Assembly (NCBI GenBank): GCA_902791885.1
Contig: CADAXO010000006.1
Location: forward strand, 1 to 33,318
Direction of reading: 5' to 3'
DNA: 33,318 nucleotides
Origin: Oscillospiraceae bacterium
GTDB taxonomy: Bacteria > Bacillota_A > Clostridia > Saccharofermentanales > Saccharofermentanaceae
Made by a program: the position numbers and the translations under genes
Notes under the pieces: model-generated
The model's database searches: none
What the model was told of the DNA's origin: nothing
The model's input: the letters and a program-made list of their open reading frames with translations, nothing else
Part shown: piece by piece, positions 1 through 7,888 of the stretch
How positions within the stretch are numbered: position 1 is the first letter of the stretch
Layout of the letters: the number at the start of each line of letters is the position of its first letter

Positions 1-24
1 AATCCTGTTACATAAGACACATAA

Positions 25-756
25 TCAGCTTTGTAAGGCTTTTCTGTCACCAAAAATCGCGGTTCCGACCCTTATGCAGGTACTTCCTTCAAGTATCGCT
101 TCCCTGTAATCTCCGCTCATGCCCATTGAGAGCACATCCCAGCAGGAAGGATCCTTTACTTCGCTTCTAAGCATATCGAAAAGCTCGTGTGTCCTGGCAA
201 ATACAGGCCTTGCTTCTCCGGGCTTTGTCTCGATGGGAGCCATTGTCATAAGGCCTCTCATACGTACGCCCTCCATAGCTGACACAGCATCTGCTGCAGC
301 CTTAAGCTCTTCTGAAGAGAAACCGTGCTTGCTTTCTTCCCCGGAGATATTTCCCTGAAGAAGGATATCCGTAACAATGCCTGCAGAAACGGATCTTTTC
401 GAGATCTCTTCAGCAAGATCGATCGTGTTGACGGAATGTATGAGATACGTCTTCCCTATAATATACTTAACTTTGTTACGCTGTAATGTTCCGATGAGGT
501 GCCAGTTGGGGTGAAGGCCGAGCTCGTCGAGTCTCTCGATCTTAGGAACAAGCTCCTGCACACGGTTCTCGGCAAGATCTTTAAGACCGCCCGCGAAAGC
601 CGCTTCAGCATATTCAACGGGGAAAACCTTTGATACGCCGATGAGCGTTACCTCGGACGGATCTCTTCCCGCTTCCTTACAGGCCTCGGCAATATTTGCA
701 CGAACCTTATCCGCATTATCCTTAAGTCTTATAAGAAGATCCTGATCGTAATCCAT
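25..756 (-). CDS. YggS-family PLP homeostasis protein
   Basis: 243 aa, the normal length for the YggS/YlmE/PROSC family. These are single-domain alanine-racemase-like barrel proteins that bind pyridoxal phosphate and keep its free pool balanced; they have no known enzymatic activity. The PLP lysine is in the motif IGVSK near residue 43, followed by the family signature AENRVQEL. The C-terminus carries LSMGMSGDYREAI and RVGTAIFG, the phosphate-binding end of the barrel. The ATG at 756 lies one base after the TGA of the upstream HlyD-like gene, so the two are probably translationally coupled. In Clostridia this gene often sits beside cell-division genes such as sepF; the window ends too soon to see that. 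Confidence 0.95.
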   Translation of the reverse strand: MDYDQDLLIRLKDNADKVRANIAEACKEAGRDPSEVTLIGVSKVFPVEYAEAAFAGGLKDLAENRVQELVPKIERLDELGLHPNWHLIGTLQRNKVKYIIGKTYLIHSVNTIDLAEEISKRSVSAGIVTDILLQGNISGEESKHGFSSEELKAAADAVSAMEGVRMRGLMTMAPIETKPGEARPVFARTHELFDMLRSEVKDPSCWDVLSMGMSGDYREAILEGSTCIRVGTAIFGDRKALQS

Positions 757-757
757 A

Positions 758-2470
758 TCAGCTTACCTGATCTCCCGGACTTACAGATCCGGGGTTCGTA
801 ATATAAACAGTCTGAAGATTAGGAACGCTGACGTCGCCCATCGGCTTAATGATGGCGAACTCACGGTCATAGTCTTCGATAAGCACACCGAGCTCAGAAC
901 AGAAGCCCTGGTCATTGATATACAGTGTGGCAACGCCTCTGTCATAATCGGGACTTACAAGGCTTGATACAGGAACTCTCATTCCTCTTGTCTCGGTGAT
1001 AACGACTTCGATATCCGCTGATCTTACATCAAGAAGATCCTCAACATATCTCGTGGTCGAGAATACTACAAGATAATTGCCGTTCGATGTGGGAGTCATT
1101 CTCTGAACGATACACTTGCCTATACTTAAGCCCTCGGATCCTACGATGACTGTATGCTGTGATCCGATCTCGAACGCCGCAGAAGGTGCATCAGACTCAT
1201 TAAGGAAGCATGCGATATACTGTTCCTCGTTGCTTGCGATCCTGGCAACGTTATCACCGGCCTCGACCGTAAGATCGGACGTAATGATACCTACCGCATC
1301 ATCAATATAATCACCTATGGTGCCTGCATCGGCATTAAGAAGGACATCAAAGCTTAATACAGTCTCAAGGCCGTCGAGCTTGAATGAGATGATACCCGGC
1401 TCAGGCGCATTGATAACAGATGCCCTGTTCTCAAGCTGTGACTCATATCCCCTCTCATCTGATCTTAAGACACGGAGTCTCTCATCGTCGAAGTCGAGGT
1501 CAGCAAGTTCGAGTTCTCTTTGATTAAGAAGAACCGAGATTGAAGACGCATAAGATGACAGCTCTGAAAGATTTCCTTCGTTGGAATCTATACGCAGCAT
1601 ATTGATGATAGGTGTAAGCGACTGGTCGATATCGTTATAAATAATATCCGCACCTTCAGCAGAACCATTTGCAATAAGCTCCTGCTGTACATCAGAGATC
1701 TGTGACTGTGTGTTACGGAGATTATCCACTACAGCAGCCATATCGGCAGGAACTACCATTGCTATGGCCTGACCTGAAGCGACTCGGGATCCTTCTGCAG
1801 CTTCCGTTACGAAGTCACCGCCGTGGTTGGATACTACGACATCCTCATCTCTTACGATGATAGCTCTCGATCCGATCGTATGCTCGATAGAACCGTTGGT
1901 TACGAATTCAAGATTCGGCTTAACTGCGAAGTAATCAAACAGATGGTGAACCACGAACATAAGGACCAGTATACCTGCGAGCACCAAAGCGATCGCAAGA
2001 CCGGAACTAACAAGAGCCTTTTTTCTTGAAGATTTCTTTCTTATCTCATTAGGAGTAGGATTCGAAGTATTCTTCCTATCCTTGGAACTTGCCTTAGGCT
2101 CCTCTGCCCCCTTCAAAGGAATTGCAGGCTGAGGTATTGCCTCAGGAGCCTTCTTAGCCTTAACAGGCTTAGCAGGTATGCTCTGATTATTGTTTTTATG
2201 ATTATTGTTCTTATTCTGTTTATTCTTATTAGGAACATTCTTATTATTATTGCCGGGTTTCTTAGAATCCTGCTCACCCTTCGGACGGGGCTGATTAGGC
2301 TTCGGGGGCTGTTTGCCTGAAGGCGCGCCGCTTCTTTTTGCCTTCCTTCTTTTCCTGGAAGGATCGGCAGGCGTCTTGGAACCGGCAGGCATGGGTTTCT
2401 TGCCGCCGATCTTCTTATCCTTCGGGCCGGAGCCCTGCTCAAACCATTGTCTGTTCTCGTTATCCGACAT
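758..2470 (-). CDS. HlyD-like single-pass membrane protein with Asn/Lys-rich N-terminus
   Basis: About 570 aa. The first 150 residues are low complexity, rich in Lys, Pro and Asn, and predicted cytoplasmic. One membrane helix follows (the ALVSSGLAIALVLAGILVLM region), then an extracytoplasmic part opening with a lipoyl/HlyD-like beta-hairpin motif (NHGGDFVTEAAEGSRVASGQ), a short coiled coil and a second beta-barrel-like region. This is the layout of HlyD-type adaptor proteins, yet no ABC or RND partner is adjacent. I chose the ATG at 2470; a TTG at 2482 would add four residues and neither has a strong Shine-Dalgarno. The gene sits between a PLP lyase and yggS. HlyD-like proteins beside yggS are common in Clostridia and have no assigned function. 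Confidence 0.8.
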   Translation of the reverse strand: MSDNENRQWFEQGSGPKDKKIGGKKPMPAGSKTPADPSRKRRKAKRSGAPSGKQPPKPNQPRPKGEQDSKKPGNNNKNVPNKNKQNKNNNHKNNNQSIPAKPVKAKKAPEAIPQPAIPLKGAEEPKASSKDRKNTSNPTPNEIRKKSSRKKALVSSGLAIALVLAGILVLMFVVHHLFDYFAVKPNLEFVTNGSIEHTIGSRAIIVRDEDVVVSNHGGDFVTEAAEGSRVASGQAIAMVVPADMAAVVDNLRNTQSQISDVQQELIANGSAEGADIIYNDIDQSLTPIINMLRIDSNEGNLSELSSYASSISVLLNQRELELADLDFDDERLRVLRSDERGYESQLENRASVINAPEPGIISFKLDGLETVLSFDVLLNADAGTIGDYIDDAVGIITSDLTVEAGDNVARIASNEEQYIACFLNESDAPSAAFEIGSQHTVIVGSEGLSIGKCIVQRMTPTSNGNYLVVFSTTRYVEDLLDVRSADIEVVITETRGMRVPVSSLVSPDYDRGVATLYINDQGFCSELGVLIEDYDREFAIIKPMGDVSVPNLQTVYITNPGSVSPGDQVS

Positions 2471-2490
2471 ATTCAATACCAAATTTCAGT

Positions 2491-3741
2491 TTATGACAAA
2501 GCCCTCATCACTGCAAGCTTAACCTGCTCATAAACCAATCCGCCCTGCATATAAGCTATAAAGGGAGGCTTTATAGGGCCGTCGCACGAGAACTCGGTTG
2601 TAGCTCCCGACGTAAAGGTTCCGGCAGCCATTACAACCTGATCTTCGTATCCCGGCATATCCCAAGGCTCCGGAGTAACAAAAGAATCAACAGGAGAACA
2701 GCTTTGAACCTTTCCGCAGAAATTTACAAGCTTCTCTTTATCGTTGAAGATGATAGTCTGAACTATATCGCCTCTGTCTTCTTCATAAGACGGCGAGGTC
2801 TTGATTCCTGCAAGTTCGAATGCGGCTGCAGCAAACACGGCACCCTTAAGGCACTCCGCCACAACATGAGGCGCCATGAATATCCCCTGTGCAAGCTGTC
2901 TGTTGAAGCCTAATGAAGGTCCTACTTCACTACCGAGTCCCGGTGCGGATATATGTCTTGCGACTTTCTCGACGAGCTCCTCTTTACCTGCAATATAACC
3001 GCCCGAAGGAGCGATTCCGCCGCCGGGGTTCTTGATCATGGACCCTGCGCAGATGTCGGCACCATAGGAACAGGGCTCGGCGTCTTCGGTAAACTCACCG
3101 TAGCAGTTATCAACGGCAACAATGATATCAGAACGCACATTATGGACCGTATCTATGATGTCTTTAAGATCATCCTTACGTAGTGCGCGCCGACCCGTGT
3201 ACCCTCTTGATTTCTGGATAAAAACAACCTTCACCTTATCGTCGATCTTATTAAGAACCGCTTCCTTATTGAAGGTACCGTCGGCATTAAGCTCCACCTC
3301 ATCGTAGTTTATACCGTACTGGCGAAGTGAACCGTCGTATGTCTTCTCGGTAAGTCCGAGAGTAGATGCCAATGTGTCATACGGCCTGCCCGTTACGGAT
3401 AGCAAAGTATCACCGGGTCTTAAGATACCGTAAAGCATCGAGGAGATAGCCTGTGTACCGGAACTTATCTGTATCCTTACATAAGCCTTCTCGGCTCCCA
3501 TGATATCGGCGAAGATCTCTTCTATCTTCTCCCTTCCGATATCGTCGTAACCGTAGCCTGTGGTGATACCCATATGCGGCTCAGAGAATTTGTGCTTTCG
3601 AAAAGCTTCCATCACACGCAGCTGATTCTGCTCACGGATCTTCTCGATCTTATTAAATACAGGAAGAACAGCTTCCCCTGCCTTGAAGGCAAGCGAAGCT
3701 GCTTCATCACTGACACCGTAAATACTGTAGGGATTTCCCAT
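2491..3741 (-). CDS. Methionine gamma-lyase-like PLP enzyme (aluminium resistance / YnbB family)
   Basis: 416 aa, full length for the family once named aluminium resistance protein (Met_gamma_lyase, related to B. subtilis YnbB). It is a fold-type I PLP enzyme. Visible features are ISSGTQAISSMLYGILRPGD (cofactor phosphate region), VDNCYGEFTE (aspartate contacting the pyridine nitrogen) and GSMIKNPGGGIAP, which holds the probable Schiff-base lysine. The true substrate of this subgroup is not established, so methionine lyase is a family label only. Its ATG overlaps the TGA of the upstream ACT gene by one base (TGATG), showing translational coupling. A predicted amino-acid-binding ACT protein next door fits a role in amino-acid metabolism. 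Confidence 0.9.
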   Translation of the reverse strand: MGNPYSIYGVSDEAASLAFKAGEAVLPVFNKIEKIREQNQLRVMEAFRKHKFSEPHMGITTGYGYDDIGREKIEEIFADIMGAEKAYVRIQISSGTQAISSMLYGILRPGDTLLSVTGRPYDTLASTLGLTEKTYDGSLRQYGINYDEVELNADGTFNKEAVLNKIDDKVKVVFIQKSRGYTGRRALRKDDLKDIIDTVHNVRSDIIVAVDNCYGEFTEDAEPCSYGADICAGSMIKNPGGGIAPSGGYIAGKEELVEKVARHISAPGLGSEVGPSLGFNRQLAQGIFMAPHVVAECLKGAVFAAAAFELAGIKTSPSYEEDRGDIVQTIIFNDKEKLVNFCGKVQSCSPVDSFVTPEPWDMPGYEDQVVMAAGTFTSGATTEFSCDGPIKPPFIAYMQGGLVYEQVKLAVMRALS

Positions 3742-4172
3742 CAGATGCCGTAAACCTCCTTGTCGTCGAGCACCTTGATGTTATTCTTCTCGAAGATATC
3801 CATTGTCTTGGGTCTGTCGTCAACTCTTAAGACAACAACTGCATCGTTCGATGCACGTCCGACGAAAGCGTAAAGATACTCAAGCTGAATATCGTTATCG
3901 GAAAGGATCCTTAATACTTTATCAAGTGTACCGGGAACATCCTTAAGCTCAACCGCGATAACGTGGGAGATACTTACTGTGAATCCCTTGCTCTGAAGAA
4001 CTATCTTTGCATCATCGGGCTGATTAACGATAAGCCTCAACATTCCGTAGGAAGTCGAATCCGTTACATATACAGCTCTTATGTCAATCTGTGCTTGCGA
4101 AAGAGCCGATGTTACTTCGGCAAGTCTTCCGGGTTCATTCTCAAGAAATACATTAATCTGCTTAACTGACAT
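3741..4172 (-). CDS. Tandem ACT-domain protein
   Basis: 143 aa made of two ACT repeats with no catalytic domain. The first starts with VKQINVFLENEPGRLAEVTSAL and the second with VIAVELKDVPGTLDKVLRIL; both show the glycine and hydrophobic spacing that forms amino-acid-binding sites at ACT dimer interfaces. Stand-alone double ACT proteins are usually sensors or regulatory subunits in amino-acid metabolism. The start has a strong ribosome site (GGGAGGTG, 6 bases before ATG). It is the first gene of the four-gene run that continues into the PLP lyase with a TGATG overlap, so it may sense the substrate or product of that lyase. The ligand cannot be told from sequence. Confidence 0.9.
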   Translation of the reverse strand: MSVKQINVFLENEPGRLAEVTSALSQAQIDIRAVYVTDSTSYGMLRLIVNQPDDAKIVLQSKGFTVSISHVIAVELKDVPGTLDKVLRILSDNDIQLEYLYAFVGRASNDAVVVLRVDDRPKTMDIFEKNNIKVLDDKEVYGI

Positions 4173-4219
4173 ATCGGCACCTCCCGATGCGGTAAATTAT
4201 CAATATAATTATACCATTC

Positions 4220-5293
4220 TTAAAGCTTCATGTCGTCAGCCTTGATCCAGCCGATTTTTCTCATTATCTCAGAGAAAACAAGAGACAGAACAGCAGGAGC
4301 TATGATACAAACGACGAGCATTCCGATCCACGCTTTGGCATCCAATGTACCTGAAGCAGACATATCGGAGAAGCATCCGATAGGACCTACGAGGCCGCAT
4401 GTACCCATACCTGCAGACACCTTGCTGCACTCAAGCTGAAATACTACTGTTGCAAGAGGGCCTGTAATAGCCGCTGCAAGCGTCGGAGGGATCCAGATGG
4501 CAGGATGTCTTACGATATTAGGCATCTGAAGCATTGAAGTTCCGAGGCCCTGTGATACGATTCCTCCCCACTTGTTCTCACGGAAGGAAGCAACGGCGAA
4601 TCCGACCATCTGTGCGCAGCAGCCTGCAAGAGCAGCACCGCCTGCGATACCTGCGATACCGATCGATGCGCAGATAGCAGCACTCGAGATAGGAAGAGTA
4701 AGGATAATACCTACTACAACCGATATGACGATACCCATAAGGAACGGGTGCATCGTCGTTGCATAGTTGATGAACTCACCAAGCCAGTTCATGGCAACTG
4801 CGATGGCGGGACACGTAAGGTACGCTATAAGGTATCCGATACCCAACGTAACTATAGGCGTTACAAGGATATCCACCTTTGTCTCCTTGGAGATTGCCTT
4901 ACCGAACTCAACTGCGATGATTACTGCGATGAATACACCCAAAGGACCTGCCGCATAAGGCTGTCCGGGATATGCGTTAGCAAAGTATCCTACTGCTGCT
5001 GCACATGCCATAACAAGCATCGGAGCCTTAAGGGCTGCCGCTATACCTACGCCGATAGCCGCGCCTGCGATGGCGGAAGACATAGATCCCGCCTTGGACA
5101 GGAAGTGCGCCATACGGACGAAGAATGCTCCGTCGATCATTCCGATATACTTAGCTATCGTGGAAAGGATAGTTCCTACCAGAAGCGATGCGAACAATCC
5201 CTGTGCCATACCGCTCATGGCATCGACAAAATAAGTCTTTGCCGAGATGTTGATGTCTTTCTTCTTCAGAAATTCTCTTGCTTTACTGTTCAT
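4220..5293 (-). CDS. PTS IIC-like membrane protein (PTS_EIIC_2 family)
   Basis: 357 aa, almost entirely hydrophobic, with about nine or ten membrane segments. It matches the stand-alone PTS_EIIC_2 family: glycine/alanine-rich helices such as AIAGAAIGVGIAAAL and the signature GMGTCGLVGPIGCF near the C-terminus. No IIA or IIB gene is adjacent, so whether it works with the HPr/enzyme I genes at 29.7-32.0 kb or transports without phosphorylation is unknown. The start has GAGGTGAGGTAAATG, ten bases after the stop of the upstream DUF6056-like gene. Substrate unknown. Confidence 0.8.
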   Translation of the reverse strand: MNSKAREFLKKKDINISAKTYFVDAMSGMAQGLFASLLVGTILSTIAKYIGMIDGAFFVRMAHFLSKAGSMSSAIAGAAIGVGIAAALKAPMLVMACAAAVGYFANAYPGQPYAAGPLGVFIAVIIAVEFGKAISKETKVDILVTPIVTLGIGYLIAYLTCPAIAVAMNWLGEFINYATTMHPFLMGIVISVVVGIILTLPISSAAICASIGIAGIAGGAALAGCCAQMVGFAVASFRENKWGGIVSQGLGTSMLQMPNIVRHPAIWIPPTLAAAITGPLATVVFQLECSKVSAGMGTCGLVGPIGCFSDMSASGTLDAKAWIGMLVVCIIAPAVLSLVFSEIMRKIGWIKADDMKL

Positions 5294-5303
5294 TTACCTC
5301 ACC

Positions 5304-6797
5304 TCAACCGTAATAAATAGAGAAAGAATTTACATGATAGTAGTTAGCTACCTCTGCATTCGCGAAGTATGCAGGATAATCTATATAAAGCGGAATGTAA
5401 AGTACCGTTCCGGGAATTACGGGTTCTGTGAGTGATACATCAGAACCGTCTTCAGCCTCATCAACCTTATCATAGATGGAAGCTATCTGCTGTGATGCTA
5501 TCTGGATCCTGTCATTCTTAAGATCATCTATGATCTTCATAGACATACCGTTGTTATAGTTCTTGAACACTTCACCTGAGAACATGATCGCTATCGCGAA
5601 CAGGATAACAAATGACTTATACATCTGGTCTTTAACCGATACGTTATTACGGCGCAGAAGATCTTTGATGTACATAGCAACGAAGCAGACAAGCACCATA
5701 AGCACAAGCACGATAGCAAGATCGAACATGTAGATGATCCTTGTACTAGATACATAAGCATCGATGTTGTAGCTTCCGTAACCCAAGATAACCGGGAAGA
5801 TCGTAACGATTGTGATAAAGAACGCACCTGCGATAGCAGCTATCAACGTCTTGCCGTTAACGGTAACCTTGGAGACTGATACCACACAGATGACGAACAG
5901 GATAACAAGGACCAAAGGCAGAAGGTATGCCGTGATAAGTCCTCCGATATGAGTTACGAGATTATACCAGCTTGATGTGAAAGAAGGTACCACCTCGAGA
6001 TGTCCGCCTGCCTCCATAGCATTCTTTCTTGCGAAGTTTCCGGGAGCCGCTGTATTTACCAATGCTCCGGCAACCGTAAGAATGAAAGGTATATAGAAGA
6101 AAAGAAGCTTCCTGATATTTCCCTTTATCTTCCCTGTTCCCACTGTATATACAGCAAGAAGCACAAGGAAAGCAGCACATCCGAATGCAACGACTTCCAA
6201 AGAACCGCCGGCACCGACGATACCGAATCCTGCCGCGAGAACGGCGAAGATCATCTTCCTGTTAAAGTAGCTGATAATAGAGAAAGAGAGGCAGAACAGG
6301 AATGCTATCAGTGGGAATGTATAAACCGCGGCACCTGTGTACCAGGAGAAAAGCTCGCCCGTCAAAGATATATTGAAAGCGATATACTCGGCAAGTATGC
6401 CGGCTGCCCAGCCCTGACCTGATGTAAGGCCGAAGAACTTAGTGCAGATGGTATGCATAAGAAGGATTACCGCTGCAATGAACAGGATAACGCTTATGAC
6501 CATGATGATCCTTATACCTGTGAAAGATTCCCTTACCGACGGCTCAAGGCCCATGATCATCTCACCTGTATAAGTTCCCTGCCATGTCTGGTAAACATCT
6601 CTCGTATAAGCAAGGGCCGATGCGAACACATTGTGGTTCTGTCTGTAGATCTCTACAGCATTTGCACAAGAGAAATCATCTGCACCGGGAATAGTGTATC
6701 TTGCAAGAACAAGATGAGGAAATCCTATGATAAATGCAAGAACGAGATACCCTGCATACTTCAGCAATGACTTGAGCTTAGATTCAGATTTACCCAT
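5304..6797 (-). CDS. Polytopic membrane protein, DUF6056-like (glycosyltransferase-type topology)
   Basis: 497 aa with about ten to twelve membrane helices. The first helix is followed by an extracytoplasmic loop containing IPGADDFSCAN, an acidic DD motif placed where GT-C-type glycosyltransferases and the DUF6056 group carry catalytic or metal-binding acids. A second large loop lies near the C-terminus (residues about 420-497). Proteins of this type are usually linked to cell-surface polysaccharide or lipid glycosylation, but no sugar-polymer genes are next to it. The start follows AGGTGATTT-ATG. The family assignment is from the general pattern and the DDF motif, so the function is inference. 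Confidence 0.6.
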   Translation of the reverse strand: MGKSESKLKSLLKYAGYLVLAFIIGFPHLVLARYTIPGADDFSCANAVEIYRQNHNVFASALAYTRDVYQTWQGTYTGEMIMGLEPSVRESFTGIRIIMVISVILFIAAVILLMHTICTKFFGLTSGQGWAAGILAEYIAFNISLTGELFSWYTGAAVYTFPLIAFLFCLSFSIISYFNRKMIFAVLAAGFGIVGAGGSLEVVAFGCAAFLVLLAVYTVGTGKIKGNIRKLLFFYIPFILTVAGALVNTAAPGNFARKNAMEAGGHLEVVPSFTSSWYNLVTHIGGLITAYLLPLVLVILFVICVVSVSKVTVNGKTLIAAIAGAFFITIVTIFPVILGYGSYNIDAYVSSTRIIYMFDLAIVLVLMVLVCFVAMYIKDLLRRNNVSVKDQMYKSFVILFAIAIMFSGEVFKNYNNGMSMKIIDDLKNDRIQIASQQIASIYDKVDEAEDGSDVSLTEPVIPGTVLYIPLYIDYPAYFANAEVANYYHVNSFSIYYG

Positions 6798-6854
6798 AAA
6801 TCACCTGTACCAAGTATTAATATAAGGTCCGTAAACCTCATAGAATAATATCAT

Positions 6855-6880
6855 AAAAAAGCTGCGGGCGTACCCGCAGC
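6855..6880 (-). terminator. Intrinsic terminator of the DUF4214 gene
   Basis: Perfect 8-bp GC-rich stem, GCTGCGGG pairing with CCCGCAGC around a 4-base loop (6861-6880), followed on the minus strand by six T residues (6860-6855). It lies 33 bases after the DUF4214 stop and separates it from the membrane gene at 6797. Confidence 0.93.
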
Positions 6881-6912
6881 TTAATAATTAATATAAATAA
6901 GCAATCTGCCCA

Positions 6913-7788
6913 TTATCTTAAGAGTGAGAAACCTCCGCATGTCTGTGCCCACTCATTGGACTCTACCGACATCGTGAATACTGCTTCACGTGTAACAGTT
7001 CCGTTGTTTAACATATCGAGGCAGTTCTGGAAATCTCCGCCCGGTTCTCTGTCGAGAAGAACTCTGTAGATCCTTGTGAGGAAGTCGTAATTGCTCAAAG
7101 CATTGATCTCAGGGCTGAAGAAGAACTGATGAGCAAGATCAGTACAGGAAATGTCAAAGTTTACAAGCTGGCTTGACCATGTCTCAACAGACTGATCGTC
7201 AGCTGTCTTACCGCCGTATACAGAATAGTAAAGCCATGAACAGAATGACTTACTTCTGCTTGTAGGAAGGATAGCGATGGAAGCATCTGCCGTGTTACCT
7301 GAAGGAATACCGTAGATAAGGCAGAGGTTAGTCCACTCTGTAGAACCGAGGAATCCCTCGATAACCGACTGACGTGACTGTCCGCTTGCAAGAGCACCTG
7401 CCCATGTAGCCATACCGTTCTCATCAGCATGTCTGTCAAGGATTACCTGATAAAGGATCTCAACAAACTCCTCGTTGCTGCAGTTCTTATTGAGGAATTC
7501 AGGCGAGAAAAGAATACCTCTTACAAGATCGGCACCAGTATATCCGTCGTAGATGATATGGTTGAACCATGTAAATCTTCCGTCAGGATCTGTTGTTCTT
7601 CCCAATGCAATGTAATAGAGTCTGTCAAGGAAGCTGTAGATTCCGTCGATGAAGTTAGGAACCTTCTGCTCTCTGTCGACATAAGTTACATCAGCAAGTA
7701 CAGCGTTGTTGTTCGATCTAAGCGGTACAGCGATAAAGATCGTAGCTGCAACAAGAAGGACTGCAATGAGCTTTTTGAAGTTTTTCAT
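6913..7788 (-). CDS. Secreted DUF4214 repeat protein
   Basis: 291 aa from the chosen ATG at 7788. The N-terminus is a signal peptide (MKNFKKLIAVLLVAATIFIAVP). The mature part holds repeated DUF4214 units: motifs such as FLDRLYYIALGRTTDPDG, EILYQVILDRHADENGM and RIYRVLLDREPGGDF, each with the LYxxxLxRxxDxxG pattern, at about residues 50-100, 100-155 and 220-285. DUF4214 occurs in surface and adhesin-like proteins of Clostridia and in bacterial RTX proteins; its ligand is unknown. The longer reading from 7803 is rejected because GGGGGAG, the likely ribosome site, lies inside it. The gene has its own promoter and terminator, so it is monocistronic. Confidence 0.87.
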   Translation of the reverse strand: MKNFKKLIAVLLVAATIFIAVPLRSNNNAVLADVTYVDREQKVPNFIDGIYSFLDRLYYIALGRTTDPDGRFTWFNHIIYDGYTGADLVRGILFSPEFLNKNCSNEEFVEILYQVILDRHADENGMATWAGALASGQSRQSVIEGFLGSTEWTNLCLIYGIPSGNTADASIAILPTSRSKSFCSWLYYSVYGGKTADDQSVETWSSQLVNFDISCTDLAHQFFFSPEINALSNYDFLTRIYRVLLDREPGGDFQNCLDMLNNGTVTREAVFTMSVESNEWAQTCGGFSLLR

Positions 7789-7806
7789 AACTGTCTCCCC
7801 CATTTA

Positions 7807-7835
7807 AATATATAAATTTTTTGACTATTTGTCAG
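7807..7835 (-). promoter_or_regulatory. Putative sigma-A promoter of the DUF4214 gene with overlapping inverted repeat
   Basis: CTGACA (7835-7830), a 17-base spacer and TATATT (7812-7807), placing the transcript start just before the GGGGGAG ribosome site. The -35 region overlaps an imperfect inverted repeat, TGAC-N5-GTCA, a possible operator. Confidence 0.6.
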
Positions 7836-7888
7836 ATTAATTCTAACATTCCGAATATTAAGATTGTATAACAGTTAGTTCACAAGAC

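Noticed and set aside
4748..5320. 190-codon plus-strand frame opposite the PTS IIC-like gene
   Set aside because: Antisense to a clear membrane protein; no ribosome site and no recognisable fold.
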